Of a stretch of DNA of 64,000 nt, positions 35,337 to 43,277 are shown piece by piece. A program made the translations under genes and the position numbers. Numbering within the stretch: the first letter of the stretch is position 1; each line of letters begins with the position of its first letter. The stretch lies in contig NZ_FYEY01000001.1 of NCBI RefSeq assembly GCF_900187385.1, forward strand, positions 1,054,001 to 1,118,000, read 5' to 3'. A model generated the notes under the pieces. It saw nothing but the letters and a program-made list of their open reading frames with translations. It did not search any database and was not told the origin of the DNA. This stretch comes from Streptomyces sp. 2114.4 (GTDB lineage: Bacteria; Actinomycetota; Actinomycetes; Streptomycetales; Streptomycetaceae).

Positions 35337-36137
35337 TCACTCCAGGCCCAGCAGACCGGGCAGCTCGGCGAAGGAATCGAGCACATGGTCAGGCGTGCCA
35401 CCGGCCGCACGGTGCGTCTCCGGCAGATACTTGCCGGTCTTGACCAGCACACCGGTGATCCCACAGCGCTGAGCCGCCAGCACGTCGGACTCGATGTCGT
35501 CGCCCACCATCAGCGCCTCCGCGGCCGGGGCACCGACGTGCGCCAACGCGGTGGCGAAGAAGGCCTCGGCCGGTTTGCCGGTGACCGTTGCCTCGACCCC
35601 CGCCGCCCGTTCCAGCCCCGCCAGGAAGGCCCCGGTGTCCAGATCGAGCCCGTCCGCCGTACGCCAGTACAGATTGCGGTGCATGGCGACCAGCCGGGCA
35701 CCGCGTTGCAGCTGCCGGAAGGCGCTGTTGAGAGCCGGGTAGCTGAAATCCTCCCCCGCGCCGCCGAACACGATCACCTCCGGTGCCTCCCGGCCCTCGT
35801 CACCGTCCTCCTCCCCCACGAGCGTCACACCGGCCAGATCCGCCCGGACCTCACCGCTGTTGATCAGCCGGCAGCGTGCGTGCGGATGATGTGCGCGCAG
35901 GTAGGCCGCCGTGACGGCGGGCGCGGTCAGGATGTCCTCGGCACCGACGGGAAATCCCTCTTCGGCCAGCCGCCCGGCGACCGCGGCACGGGTCCGCGAG
36001 GTGGTGTTGGTGACCAGCACCAGCGGGAGTCCCGCGGCCCGCAGCCGCTCCATGGCCGCCACCGCGCCGGGCAGCGCCTTCCAGGACACGGTGAGCACGC
36101 CGTCGATATCGATCAGGACCGCTCCGATTCCCTTCAT
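35337..36137 (-). CDS. HAD-IIA phosphatase (NagD/PNPase-like)
   Basis: 266 aa. Motif I GAVLIDIDGVLTVSWKALPG, motif II PLVLVTNTTSRTRAAVAGRL with HAD-IIA cap, motif III lysine in EATVTGKPAEAFF and motif IV LMVGDDIESDVLAAQRCGIT are complete, so it should be an active Mg-dependent phosphatase on a small metabolite. TACCGT (36144-36149) lies 6 nt before ATG 36137 with no ribosome site, so the transcript is probably leaderless and the 16 extra upstream codons are rejected. Confidence 0.92.
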   Translation of the reverse strand: MKGIGAVLIDIDGVLTVSWKALPGAVAAMERLRAAGLPLVLVTNTTSRTRAAVAGRLAEEGFPVGAEDILTAPAVTAAYLRAHHPHARCRLINSGEVRADLAGVTLVGEEDGDEGREAPEVIVFGGAGEDFSYPALNSAFRQLQRGARLVAMHRNLYWRTADGLDLDTGAFLAGLERAAGVEATVTGKPAEAFFATALAHVGAPAAEALMVGDDIESDVLAAQRCGITGVLVKTGKYLPETHRAAGGTPDHVLDSFAELPGLLGLE

Positions 36138-36268
36138 ACGCCGACGGTAACCACCATCCGGCCCGGCCGGGCGGTGAGCGGGCACCGCCCGGCCCGACTT
36201 GCGAAGCCCCCGCGGATGGGGTTATTTCGAAGTGAGGTGTGAACGCAGCTACCTCCCCTGGCTAGGGG

Positions 36269-37636
36269 GTGCACACTGTGCTGTTCACTGACCGTGCGGA
36301 TGCGGGGCACCGCCTCGCCGAATCGCTGGGGCACCTGCGGGGGGACGAGCCCGTCGTGCTGGGCCTGCCGCGCGGCGGGGTCCCGGTGGCCTTCGAAGTG
36401 GCCCGGGCGCTCGGCGCGCCGCTCGATGTGATCGTGGTCCGCAAGCTGGGGGTCCCGTACCAGCGCGAGCTGGGTTTCGGCGCCATCGGCGAAGGCGGCG
36501 TACGGGTGATCAGCGACGACATCGTCCGCCGCGGCCGCCTCGCCCAGGCGGACCTGGCATCCGTGGAGCACGCCGAGGCGGCGGAGCTCACCCGCCAGGC
36601 GGAGCGCTTCCGCGCCGGGCGGCGACGGCTCGACCTCACCGGCCGTACGGCGATCGTCGTGGACGACGGGATCGCCACCGGCGCCACCGCGGCCGCCGCC
36701 TGCGAGGTGGTACGCGCCCAGGGCGCGGCCCGGGTGGTGCTTGCGGTACCCGTAGCGCCTCCGGACGCGGCCGAGCGGCTGCGCGGCTCGACCGATGAAT
36801 TCGTCTGCCTCTCCACCCCGTTCGCCTTCTCCGCCGTCGGCGAGTGGTACCAGGACTTCTCCCAGACCCCGGACGACGAGGTCGTCTCCTTGCTGGCACA
36901 GGCGTCGACGGCACAGGCCTCGACGGCAGGGGCCTCGGGTGCGCGAACGGCAGCACAGACGGCTGTAGCGGAGGAAACTGATGCGGCGAAGGAAACGGAT
37001 GTGGCGGAGGAAGTGGCGGTCGACGCCGCCGGGGTCCGGCTCACCGGCGACCTCACCGTACCGGCGGGGGCCCTGGCAGTGGTGATGTTCGCCCATGGCT
37101 CGGGCAGCAGCCGGCACAGCCCGCGTAACCGGCTGGTGGCCGCGGCCCTCAACGAAGCGGGTCTGGGCACCCTGCTCTTCGACCTGCTCACACCGGCGGA
37201 GGAAGCCCACCGGTCCAACGTCTTCGACACCGAAACCCTCGCCGAGCGGCTGGCGGACGCCACCGGGTGGCTGCGCGGCCGCTTCACGGGCCCCATCGGC
37301 TACTTCGGTGCCAGCACCGGAGCCGCGGCGGCACTACGGGCCGCCGCGACCCCCGACGCGGACATCGGTGCCGTGGTCTCCCGCGGCGGCCGCCCCGACC
37401 TCGCCGGGCCGCTGCTCCCCGCCGTACGGGCGCCGACGCTGCTCATCGTGGGCGGCAACGACCCCCTGGTCATCGACCTCAACCGGGAGGCCGAGGCGGC
37501 GCTGCGCGCGGAGACCCGCCTGGAGATCATTCCCGGCGCCACCCACCTCTTCGAGGAACGCGGGGCCCTCCAGCAGGTCGCCGACCTCGCCCGCGACTGG
37601 TTCGTCAGCCACTTGGTGACGCCGGCCCGGCCGTAG
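36269..37636 (+). CDS. phosphoribosyltransferase-dienelactone hydrolase fusion
   Basis: 455 aa, two enzymes in one chain. Residues 1-205 are a type I phosphoribosyltransferase (VVLGLPRGGVPVAFEVARAL; PRPP loop IVVDDGIATGATAAAA). A 45-residue Ala/Thr/Glu-rich linker (ASTAQASTAGASGARTAAQT) leads to a dienelactone-hydrolase-like alpha/beta hydrolase (about 255-455): VVMFAHGSGSSRHSPRNRL, nucleophile in GYFGASTGAAAALRAA (Ser between Ala and Thr), LLIVGGNDPLVIDLN (Asp) and IPGATHLFEE (His). The same fusion is known in several bacteria, role unsettled. GTG 36269 or GTG 36278 can serve as start; AGGGGG lies between. Confidence 0.9.
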   Translation: MHTVLFTDRADAGHRLAESLGHLRGDEPVVLGLPRGGVPVAFEVARALGAPLDVIVVRKLGVPYQRELGFGAIGEGGVRVISDDIVRRGRLAQADLASVEHAEAAELTRQAERFRAGRRRLDLTGRTAIVVDDGIATGATAAAACEVVRAQGAARVVLAVPVAPPDAAERLRGSTDEFVCLSTPFAFSAVGEWYQDFSQTPDDEVVSLLAQASTAQASTAGASGARTAAQTAVAEETDAAKETDVAEEVAVDAAGVRLTGDLTVPAGALAVVMFAHGSGSSRHSPRNRLVAAALNEAGLGTLLFDLLTPAEEAHRSNVFDTETLAERLADATGWLRGRFTGPIGYFGASTGAAAALRAAATPDADIGAVVSRGGRPDLAGPLLPAVRAPTLLIVGGNDPLVIDLNREAEAALRAETRLEIIPGATHLFEERGALQQVADLARDWFVSHLVTPARP

Positions 37637-37752
37637 CGGGCGGGGCCTTCCCGTCGAGTGCGGTGCCCCGGGCGGCCGCCGCTGACGACGGTGCGTGCCG
37701 GACGGGCGTGCGGGCCACGGACACGGACCGTGGTGTGTGCTCCGGAGCGGCC

Positions 37753-38076
37753 TCAGTCGATGGTGATCTCGCCCATCGCGCTCCAGCCGTTCGCCCCCTC
37801 GATGGTGGTGCTCACGATGTCCGGAGTACGACGCAGCAGCGGGCGCATCGTCTCGATCCCGGCGCGGAAGTGGTCGGAGTTGACATGTGCTTCGGCGGCA
37901 TCGTCCTTGAATGCCTCGACCAGGACATAGGTGTTCGGGTCCTCGGTGCTGCGGGACCATTCGAACCACAGGTTTCCGGGCTCGGCACGGGTGGCGTCGG
38001 TGAAGGATGCGACGTGCTGCGGCCACTCTTCGGCGTACTCGGGTTTCACGGGGAACTTGACGACAATGAAGATCAT
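37753..38076 (-). CDS. YgiN-type ABM monooxygenase
   Basis: 107 aa, one antibiotic-biosynthesis-monooxygenase fold: MIFIVVKFPVKPEYAEEWPQ, FTDATRAEPGNLWFEWSRST, NTYVLVEAFKDDAAEAHVNS, HFRAGIETMRPLL. Members oxidise quinols or other small aromatics without cofactor, or have only a sensory role. TAGACT (38083-38088) stands 6 nt before the ATG, so the mRNA is probably leaderless. It converges on the phosphoribosyltransferase fusion gene. Confidence 0.9.
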   Translation of the reverse strand: MIFIVVKFPVKPEYAEEWPQHVASFTDATRAEPGNLWFEWSRSTEDPNTYVLVEAFKDDAAEAHVNSDHFRAGIETMRPLLRRTPDIVSTTIEGANGWSAMGEITID

Positions 38077-38248
38077 CCACCGAGTCTAAGAGCGCGTCCG
38101 TGAACTTGTCAGCCCGAGGTGGTCCGTGCAGGCTCGGCGGAGAGCGCCCCTTTGCCGCGATGAGTTCGGGCCGCGCCGCGAGTCTGTTCCGGTGAGCGTC
38201 GTAGGACGCGTACGACGCCGCCCGGCACGAGACACCACGGAGGACACC

Positions 38249-39064
38249 ATGACGACCACGCCCGGCAACGCGAGCAGCGACCTCCCCGGCAAGCCGCCGG
38301 TCGTCGACCTGGCCACCTGGCAGGCGGCACGCGAGGAGCTGCTGGTCCGCGAGAAGGCGCACACCCACGAGGGCGACGCGATCGCCGCGGCCCGGCGGCG
38401 GCTGCCGATGGTCGAGCTCGACGGCACTGTCGAGGTCACCGGCGCCGACGGGCCGGTCCCGTTCCTCGACCTGTTCCAGGGACGCGACGAGCTCGTGGTC
38501 TACCAGCACATGTGGTACGACGGCGCCCCGCACCAGGGGCAGTGCGAGGGCTGCACCACCACGGTCTGGCACATGAAGGACGCCGTCTACCTCAACGCCC
38601 GGGGCGTCTCGTTCGCCGTCCTGACCTCGGGCCCGTGGGACGAGGTGGCTCCCTACGTCGCGTTCATGGGCTACACCCAGCCCTGGTACTCGGTGCGGGG
38701 CGTGGCGGCGCCGATCGGCGGCCAAATGGGCCACCTCGTCTGCTTCCTGCGCGACGGCGACCGGGTGTTCCTCACCTACTCCACGACGGGCCGCGGCAAC
38801 GAGCCGGTCAACGGGTCCCTCGGCCTGCTCGACATGACGCCCTACGGCCGCGGCGAGGCGTGGGAGGACAATCCCGAGGGCCGCCCCGTGATCGGCGATG
38901 TCCGCGAGGGGTACCCGTCCGAGGGCCGGCAGGCCTGCTGGTACTGGCGCTCGGACGCCGACGGCGTCGCCACCTGGGGCCCGACCAGCCGGCCCGTACC
39001 CCAGTGGACGCGCCCCGGCGCGGCCCCCGTGGAAACCCTCGGCCGGCAGGGGCCCCACCACTGA
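38249..39064 (+). CDS. DUF899 thioredoxin-like protein
   Basis: 271 aa. VDLATWQAAREELLVREKAH and RRRLPMVELDGTVEVTGADG open the DUF899 domain; QHMWYDGAPHQGQCEGCTTT carries a CEGC pair at the thioredoxin-active-site position, and CFLRDGDRVFLTYSTTGRG and LDMTPYGRGEAWED complete it. The CxxC-like pair implies a thiol redox role, unproven. The ATG follows GGAGGACACC; the open frame upstream is not coding. It is a single-gene unit. Confidence 0.9.
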   Translation: MTTTPGNASSDLPGKPPVVDLATWQAAREELLVREKAHTHEGDAIAAARRRLPMVELDGTVEVTGADGPVPFLDLFQGRDELVVYQHMWYDGAPHQGQCEGCTTTVWHMKDAVYLNARGVSFAVLTSGPWDEVAPYVAFMGYTQPWYSVRGVAAPIGGQMGHLVCFLRDGDRVFLTYSTTGRGNEPVNGSLGLLDMTPYGRGEAWEDNPEGRPVIGDVREGYPSEGRQACWYWRSDADGVATWGPTSRPVPQWTRPGAAPVETLGRQGPHH

Positions 39065-39127
39065 CGCGCCTTCGTCGGCGTCGGCTCCCTCAGCCGGTCA
39101 CGGCCGACCAGCGCATTCCTGCCGCCA

Positions 39128-39325
39128 TCACGCGTGACCGTGCGTATCGGGCCTGGCCGGCGAGGGACGGTTCAACGATGTGACCAGCAGCACTCCCACC
39201 ACGATCAGCCCCGTGCCGAGCCATACCGGCCCTGCGTGGAAGGCGAGCACCAGGATGCCCACCGGGGTCAGATAGCCGGCCAGCGGCAGGAGCAGGTCGC
39301 TGACCGGTGGTTCCGGCGCCATCGC
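39128..39325 (-). pseudogene. 3' fragment of a DMT/EamA-like transporter gene
   Basis: The minus-strand frame ending at 39128 reads SDLLLPLAGYLTPVGILVLA, GPVWLGTGLIVVGVLLVTSL and a polar tail, which is the last two membrane segments of an EamA-type (drug/metabolite) transporter. There is no start, no earlier membrane segment and no ribosome site; upstream of about 39325 the frame runs into the unrelated serine hydrolase fragment. Identification of the family is moderate because only some 60 residues remain. Confidence 0.5.
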
Positions 39326-39328
39326 CGC

Positions 39329-39487
39329 GCAGAACTGCTGACGCGGTGGGGCAAGACCGGTGAACGGTACGGCTATTGCTCCGCTTTGTTCGCCACCCGC
39401 GACCAACAGCGGCGCGTGGCCCTCTCGTTCACCCCGGCCCGTCGCGACGCCACCCAGCGCATGGCCGAGGCCCTGCCCAGGCCCTGA
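39329..39487 (+). pseudogene. 3' fragment of a serine hydrolase (beta-lactamase family) gene
   Basis: The plus-strand frame from about 39329 reads AELLTRWGKTGERYGYCSAL, FATRDQQRRVALSFTPARRD, ATQRMAEAL and stops at 39487. The W-G-K-T-G motif followed by Y and FATRD matches the end of class C beta-lactamase/D-Ala-D-Ala carboxypeptidase-like proteins, where HTG/KTG is the third active-site motif. The Ser-x-x-Lys and Tyr motifs are missing. It abuts the transporter fragment at about 39326, as if two gene tails had been joined by a deletion. Confidence 0.5.
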
Positions 39488-39600
39488 CCGGGCCGGACCG
39501 GGGTGCGGTGACCACTGTGGACCCCTCGCGTCCGCCGAAACGGAGGCGAGGAGCCCACAGAAACCCCCGCGGGGAGGTCCCTCAGGTCACCGTCCTTGAT

Positions 39601-39678
39601 TCAGGACTGCGGCCGCTTGCCGTGGTTGGCACCGTTCTTGCGACGGGCCTTCTTCTTGCGACGGCGCTTCGATGACAT
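39601..39678 (-). CDS. small ribosomal protein bL37
   Basis: A 25-codon gene: ATG 39678 to TGA 39601, encoding MSSKRRRKKKARRKNGANHG then KRPQS. The Lys/Arg-rich body and the NHGKRP ending match actinobacterial bL37, a tiny large-subunit protein described in mycobacteria. A strong ribosome site (AGGAAGGGAGA) lies 4-5 nt upstream. Its size keeps it below most gene callers' limits. It stands alone between the pseudogene pair and the monooxygenase. Confidence 0.88.
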   Translation of the reverse strand: MSSKRRRKKKARRKNGANHGKRPQS

Positions 39679-39852
39679 GGCGTCTCCCTTCCTCGGAGTT
39701 TCAGCGATGCTTTTCGCCGAATTTCTACCACTTCACAACGGTATCTCGCCCGGCGATCACGTGGCCGCGTACCCGGCCCGCCGGGCGCCCACCCCACTCA
39801 GGGATGTGAATCACCCCACGGACGTGCGGTTTCGGGCGCGTCGGTCACGACA

Positions 39853-39962
39853 CTACAGATCCGCGCTCCCGCCGGGGTACAACCCGGGCTCCAGCTCCGC
39901 GTCACCGCCGAAGTACGGCCCGCCGGGACTACAGATCCGCCTCCTCGCCGAGGTACAGCCCG
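39853..39962 (-). repeat. three imperfect 36-40-bp repeats across the 3' end of the monooxygenase gene
   Basis: Read on the minus strand, the gene ends GLYLGEEADL-stop. Behind it come GPYFGGDAEL (shifted by one base because copy one is 40 bp) and, 36 bp later in the same frame, GLYPGGSADL-stop. The first and third copies both end GCGGATCTGTAG. The copies therefore include the stop codon and decay downstream. The rest of 39679-39852 shows no gene. Confidence 0.8.
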
Positions 39963-41140
39963 GCGAACGCCTTCGCCGCGGACGGGGACCCCAGCAGCCG
40001 CCGCAGCCGCGCGGAGGCGGTGCCCGCCTGCATGCGGTCGCCGGACGAGGCACCGTGCAGCACGTAGGAGAGCCACTGCGAGAACTCCAGGTACTGCCAG
40101 ACCCGCCGCAGACAGGCCTGCCCATAGCCTTCGAGACCGCTGTCGTCATCGCCCTGGTAGTGCGCGATCAGCGCCTCGCCGAGCAGCAGGGCGTCGTGGA
40201 GCGCCAGGTTCATACCCTTGGCGGCGATCGGCGCCACCAGGTGTGCCGAGTCACCCGCCAGGTAGAGGCGGCCGTACGTCATCGGCTCCACCACGTAGTC
40301 GTGCATGTCCAGGACCGTCTTCTCGATCAGCGGCCCTTCGGTCAGCGGCAGGGCGCCGGCGGCGGCGAGCCGGGTGTGCAGCTCGTCCCACACCCGGCGG
40401 TGCGACCAGTCCCCGGCGTCCGCGCCCGGTTCGACCTGGAGGTAGTAGCGGGTCACCTGGGGGCTACGGGCCATATGGGCACCAAATCCGCGCTCGTGGA
40501 TGCCGAAGACCACACCGTCGGCGGACGGCGGCGCCTCGGCGAGGAGCGCGAGCCAGGCGACGCCGTGGTCATGCCGGGTGAGGGCCGCCCGGTCGGCGGG
40601 TATGGTCGCCCGGCTCACCCCTCGCGCACCGTCGCAACCCGCGATGAAGTCGCACGCGATGCGGTGCCGGGCGCCGGTCACCGGGTCGGTGTAGGAGACG
40701 GCCGGCCGGTCGCCGTCGATGTCGTGCAACTCCACCTCGCGTACGCCGAAGCGCACCTCACCGCCCGCCTTGTCCACATACGACGCCACCAGGTCGGTGA
40801 CCAGCAGCGGCTGTGGATAGACGTAGTGGCGCCGCCCCGACAGCTGTGCCGTCGGCACGAGGTGCCGCTCGCCGTCGAAGCGGAACTCGAACTCCCCCTG
40901 GGTTTCCGCGCGTTCGAGCAGCCGGCCGGCCAGCCCGTGCCGGGCCAGCGCATGCACCGCCCACTCCTCCATGAACCCGGCGCGCGGCCGCTGCTCGATG
41001 AATTCCCTGCTCTCCGCCTCCAGCACCACACAGGCGACTCCGGCGGCGCGCAGCAGATTCGCCACGGTGAGCCCGGCGGGCCCGGCGCCGACGATGACGA
41101 CACGGGTGCGCGTGAGGGGCAGGGAGGGGGTGGAGGACAC
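39929..41140 (-). CDS. pobA: 4-hydroxybenzoate 3-monooxygenase-like flavoprotein
   Basis: 403 aa, class A flavoprotein hydroxylase. FAD motif VVIVGAGPAGLTVANLLRAA, the PobA-specific SREFIEQRPRAGFMEEWAVH, the substrate/FAD motif DFIAGCDGARGVSR and the second FAD motif YLAGDSAHLVAPIAAKGMNL are all present, and PQPLLVTDLVASYVDKAGGE follows the PobA pattern. It would convert 4-hydroxybenzoate to protocatechuate. No pca genes are adjacent. GTG 41140 has GAAGGGAA about 8 nt upstream. The gene's last 35 bases are copied twice downstream. Confidence 0.88.
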   Translation of the reverse strand: MSSTPSLPLTRTRVVIVGAGPAGLTVANLLRAAGVACVVLEAESREFIEQRPRAGFMEEWAVHALARHGLAGRLLERAETQGEFEFRFDGERHLVPTAQLSGRRHYVYPQPLLVTDLVASYVDKAGGEVRFGVREVELHDIDGDRPAVSYTDPVTGARHRIACDFIAGCDGARGVSRATIPADRAALTRHDHGVAWLALLAEAPPSADGVVFGIHERGFGAHMARSPQVTRYYLQVEPGADAGDWSHRRVWDELHTRLAAAGALPLTEGPLIEKTVLDMHDYVVEPMTYGRLYLAGDSAHLVAPIAAKGMNLALHDALLLGEALIAHYQGDDDSGLEGYGQACLRRVWQYLEFSQWLSYVLHGASSGDRMQAGTASARLRRLLGSPSAAKAFAGLYLGEEADL

Positions 41141-41269
41141 GTCGCGGGGTTCCCTTCGGGACGAGCAGAAAGATCGCACGCAGTATGGCGGTTGCCCGCC
41201 GCGGACGATCCGGCGGCCCGGCCTCCCGCAAAGGACGCCGGACCGTCGGCCCGTTCTCAGGGGTTCGGC

Positions 41270-41971
41270 TTACGCACTGCCCGTGAGGCTGGCGAACACC
41301 ACCACATTGTCGGGGTAGTAGTGCCGGCCCTCGTCGTACCGGCCACCGCAGGTGATCAGGCGGAGGCCGGCATGGTCGATGTTCTTGTACACCTCGACCG
41401 TGGGGAACTTGTTCTTCGGGTACTGGGCTACACGGTCCACCGTGAATTTCGCGGTCTTCCCGTCCTGCCGGGACACCTCGATGGTGTCACCCGCCTTCAT
41501 CGTCGACAGCTTCTCGAACACCGACGGCTTGCCGTTCCAGGAGACATGACCGGCGATCACGGCAGGTCCCCGGGAGCCGGGCGCCGGCCCAGGCCGGTAC
41601 CAGCCCGCCTTGTCGGGATCGCGCGGGGTCTCCATGGCCCCGTTCTTGTGCTGTCCCAGCGTCTCCAGCGTGGAGGAGACCTGGAGCGACGGGATGGAGA
41701 GCCGTTGCGGAACGGACTTCGGCATGCTCGCGGCAGCCTGGCTCCCGGATCCTCCACCCGTCGCCCCGCCCTGGGACGCGTCCCCGCCCCGGGACGGGTC
41801 CCCGCCCTGCGCCGGCGGTTTTCCCGCGGGGACCGACGGGGGCGAGGCCGCTTCCTGCCCTCCACACCCGGCGACGAGCACACTCGCCAGCGCCGCGGCA
41901 ATCGCGCAGCCGAGGACGCGGTGGCCCCGGCGCCGTACGGTCATCACGCTGTCCTCACTCCGGCGGCTCAT
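41270..41971 (-). CDS. class F sortase
   Basis: 233 aa. A membrane anchor with lipobox-like Cys (IAAALASVLVAGCGG) is followed by a Gly/Ser/Gln-rich linker (about 45 residues) and the sortase domain: RLSIPSLQVSSTLETLG, AVIAGHVSWNGKPSVF with catalytic His, and LRLITCGGRYDEGRHY with catalytic Cys and nearby Arg. Class F sortases are actinobacterial and their substrates are poorly known. It starts with ATGA overlapping the upstream CHRD-like gene, so enzyme and probable substrate are made together; that gene's C-terminus looks like a simple membrane anchor rather than a clear LPxTG. Confidence 0.88.
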   Translation of the reverse strand: MSRRSEDSVMTVRRRGHRVLGCAIAAALASVLVAGCGGQEAASPPSVPAGKPPAQGGDPSRGGDASQGGATGGGSGSQAAASMPKSVPQRLSIPSLQVSSTLETLGQHKNGAMETPRDPDKAGWYRPGPAPGSRGPAVIAGHVSWNGKPSVFEKLSTMKAGDTIEVSRQDGKTAKFTVDRVAQYPKNKFPTVEVYKNIDHAGLRLITCGGRYDEGRHYYPDNVVVFASLTGSA

Positions 41972-42792
41972 GCGACGCTCCCGTTGCTCCCGGGCCGCCC
42001 GGCGGCCAGCACGGACTTCCGCCGCCGCATGACGGCCAGCACACCGGTCAACGCCACGAAGGCGGCACCTCCGGCCCCCAGCACCGCGAACGGCACCCCT
42101 TCCTCCTCGGAGGGCCCGGTTCCGGTCTCGACCCCGCCGACCGGTATGGACCCCACCGCAGCACCTTTGACCTCACCGCAGTTGGTCGGAGCGGTGGCCT
42201 CCTGGGGGAGCTTGGGATCGAGTTCGCTCTTGCCCGCACCGTCGAAGTCGTACTTCTGGTTGTTGTTGCGGTCGATACCGTGCTGCACGATGTGCAGATC
42301 CTTGATGTGGTCGACCACGGCCTGGGAGACGGTGAGCGTGCGCTGGTAGGAGAGCTTGCCCTGCGCGTCCGCCACGGGCATGCGGTCGACGGCGAGACCG
42401 CTCATCATGTCCGTGGGTCCCTTGGTGGTCAGGGAGATGTTGATGTTGCCGTAGTCAACCGTGGCTTCGGTGTTGTCGATGACTCCGTCGCCGTTCGTGT
42501 CGGCGCTCGCATCCGGGCAGTGGAAGTCATGACCATCGGTGGAACCGTGGAGGTGCTGGGCGTGGGGCTGTCCGGGTACCAGCCCCTCGGACTCGATCTT
42601 CACCGTCAGCCGGTTGCCCTGGAGGCTGAGCATCGCCGTGCCCTTGGAACCGGAGTCGTTCAGCTGCGCCAGATTGATCTGGAACGCTCCGGTGCCCTCG
42701 GCGGCGGCCTGGGACGAGGCGCCCACGGTGAGGGCCATGGCGGCGGGCAGAGCGACGAGTGCGGCGAGGCGGCTGGTGCGCTTGGCTATCAC
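41968..42792 (-). CDS. secreted CHRD-like protein with C-terminal membrane anchor
   Basis: 274 aa. Signal peptide (RLAALVALPAAMALTVGASS, cut after QAAAE); a CHRD-like beta domain (FQINLAQLNDSGSKGTAMLS, LTVKIESEGLVPGQPHAQHL HG); two Asp/Asn-rich loops that resemble calcium sites (ADTNGDGVIDNTEA, DRNNNQKYDFDG); then a flexible region and a C-terminal helix VPFAVLGAGGAAFVALTGVL followed by MRRRK. This is a cell-surface protein anchored by its tail, probably linked to the adjacent sortase by the ATGA overlap. GTG 42792 follows AAAGGATC. Confidence 0.82.
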   Translation of the reverse strand: MIAKRTSRLAALVALPAAMALTVGASSQAAAEGTGAFQINLAQLNDSGSKGTAMLSLQGNRLTVKIESEGLVPGQPHAQHLHGSTDGHDFHCPDASADTNGDGVIDNTEATVDYGNINISLTTKGPTDMMSGLAVDRMPVADAQGKLSYQRTLTVSQAVVDHIKDLHIVQHGIDRNNNQKYDFDGAGKSELDPKLPQEATAPTNCGEVKGAAVGSIPVGGVETGTGPSEEEGVPFAVLGAGGAAFVALTGVLAVMRRRKSVLAAGRPGSNGSVA

Positions 42793-43277
42793 GTTCGATC
42801 CTTTTCCGGCGGCCTCCACGGGGAAGGGGGAGACCGCACGTCGTCCGGGTCCGAGACCGACACCTCGGCGAGGTGTCTGCCGTGATTCGGAACCGCAACG
42901 CCCGTGGATTGGTGGAGTGTTGAAAAACTTTTGACGGCCCTCTCCACGGCCCTCTCCACGGCCCCCACGTCGGAACTCTGCGCCGGAGACCCGGCGACGG
43001 ATCTCGGAGCCGCGTGGCTCCTCCTCCCCGCAAGATCGGTTGCACGATTCTTCGACGCGGAGGCGGAGGCGACACGGACGCGGACGCCGCGATGATCCGG
43101 CGTGCCCGCGGCTCGGCTGTCCAGGCAAGGACAGCCCAGCCGGCCCGCCCTCGGGCACGATCCCCCACCCGCCCCCTCGTCAACCTGCCCGCTGCTCACG
43201 GTGTACGCCTCAGGGGAAGCGGGCCGGACAGCACTTCGCGCGAGCTTCACCGACGCCCGGTGTGTTCAGCCCGGCAG
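42793..43277. other. 485-nt intergenic region upstream of the CHRD/sortase pair
   Basis: No gene is supported on either strand. A 12-bp unit (ACGGCCCTCTCC) is repeated twice and then again in part at 42935-42964. The AT-rich stretch 42915-42933 (GTTGAAAAACTTTTGA) is the likeliest promoter area for the minus-strand operon. Confidence 0.5.

Noticed and set aside
28823..41140. A natural-product gene cluster (BBE oxidoreductase, ABM proteins, monooxygenase)
   Set aside because: These tailoring-type enzymes are spread out and no polyketide synthase, NRPS, terpene synthase or RiPP core is present.
39596..42349. 917-codon plus-strand open frame
   Set aside because: Runs antisense to bL37, the PobA-like gene, the sortase and the CHRD gene, all of which have motif support.
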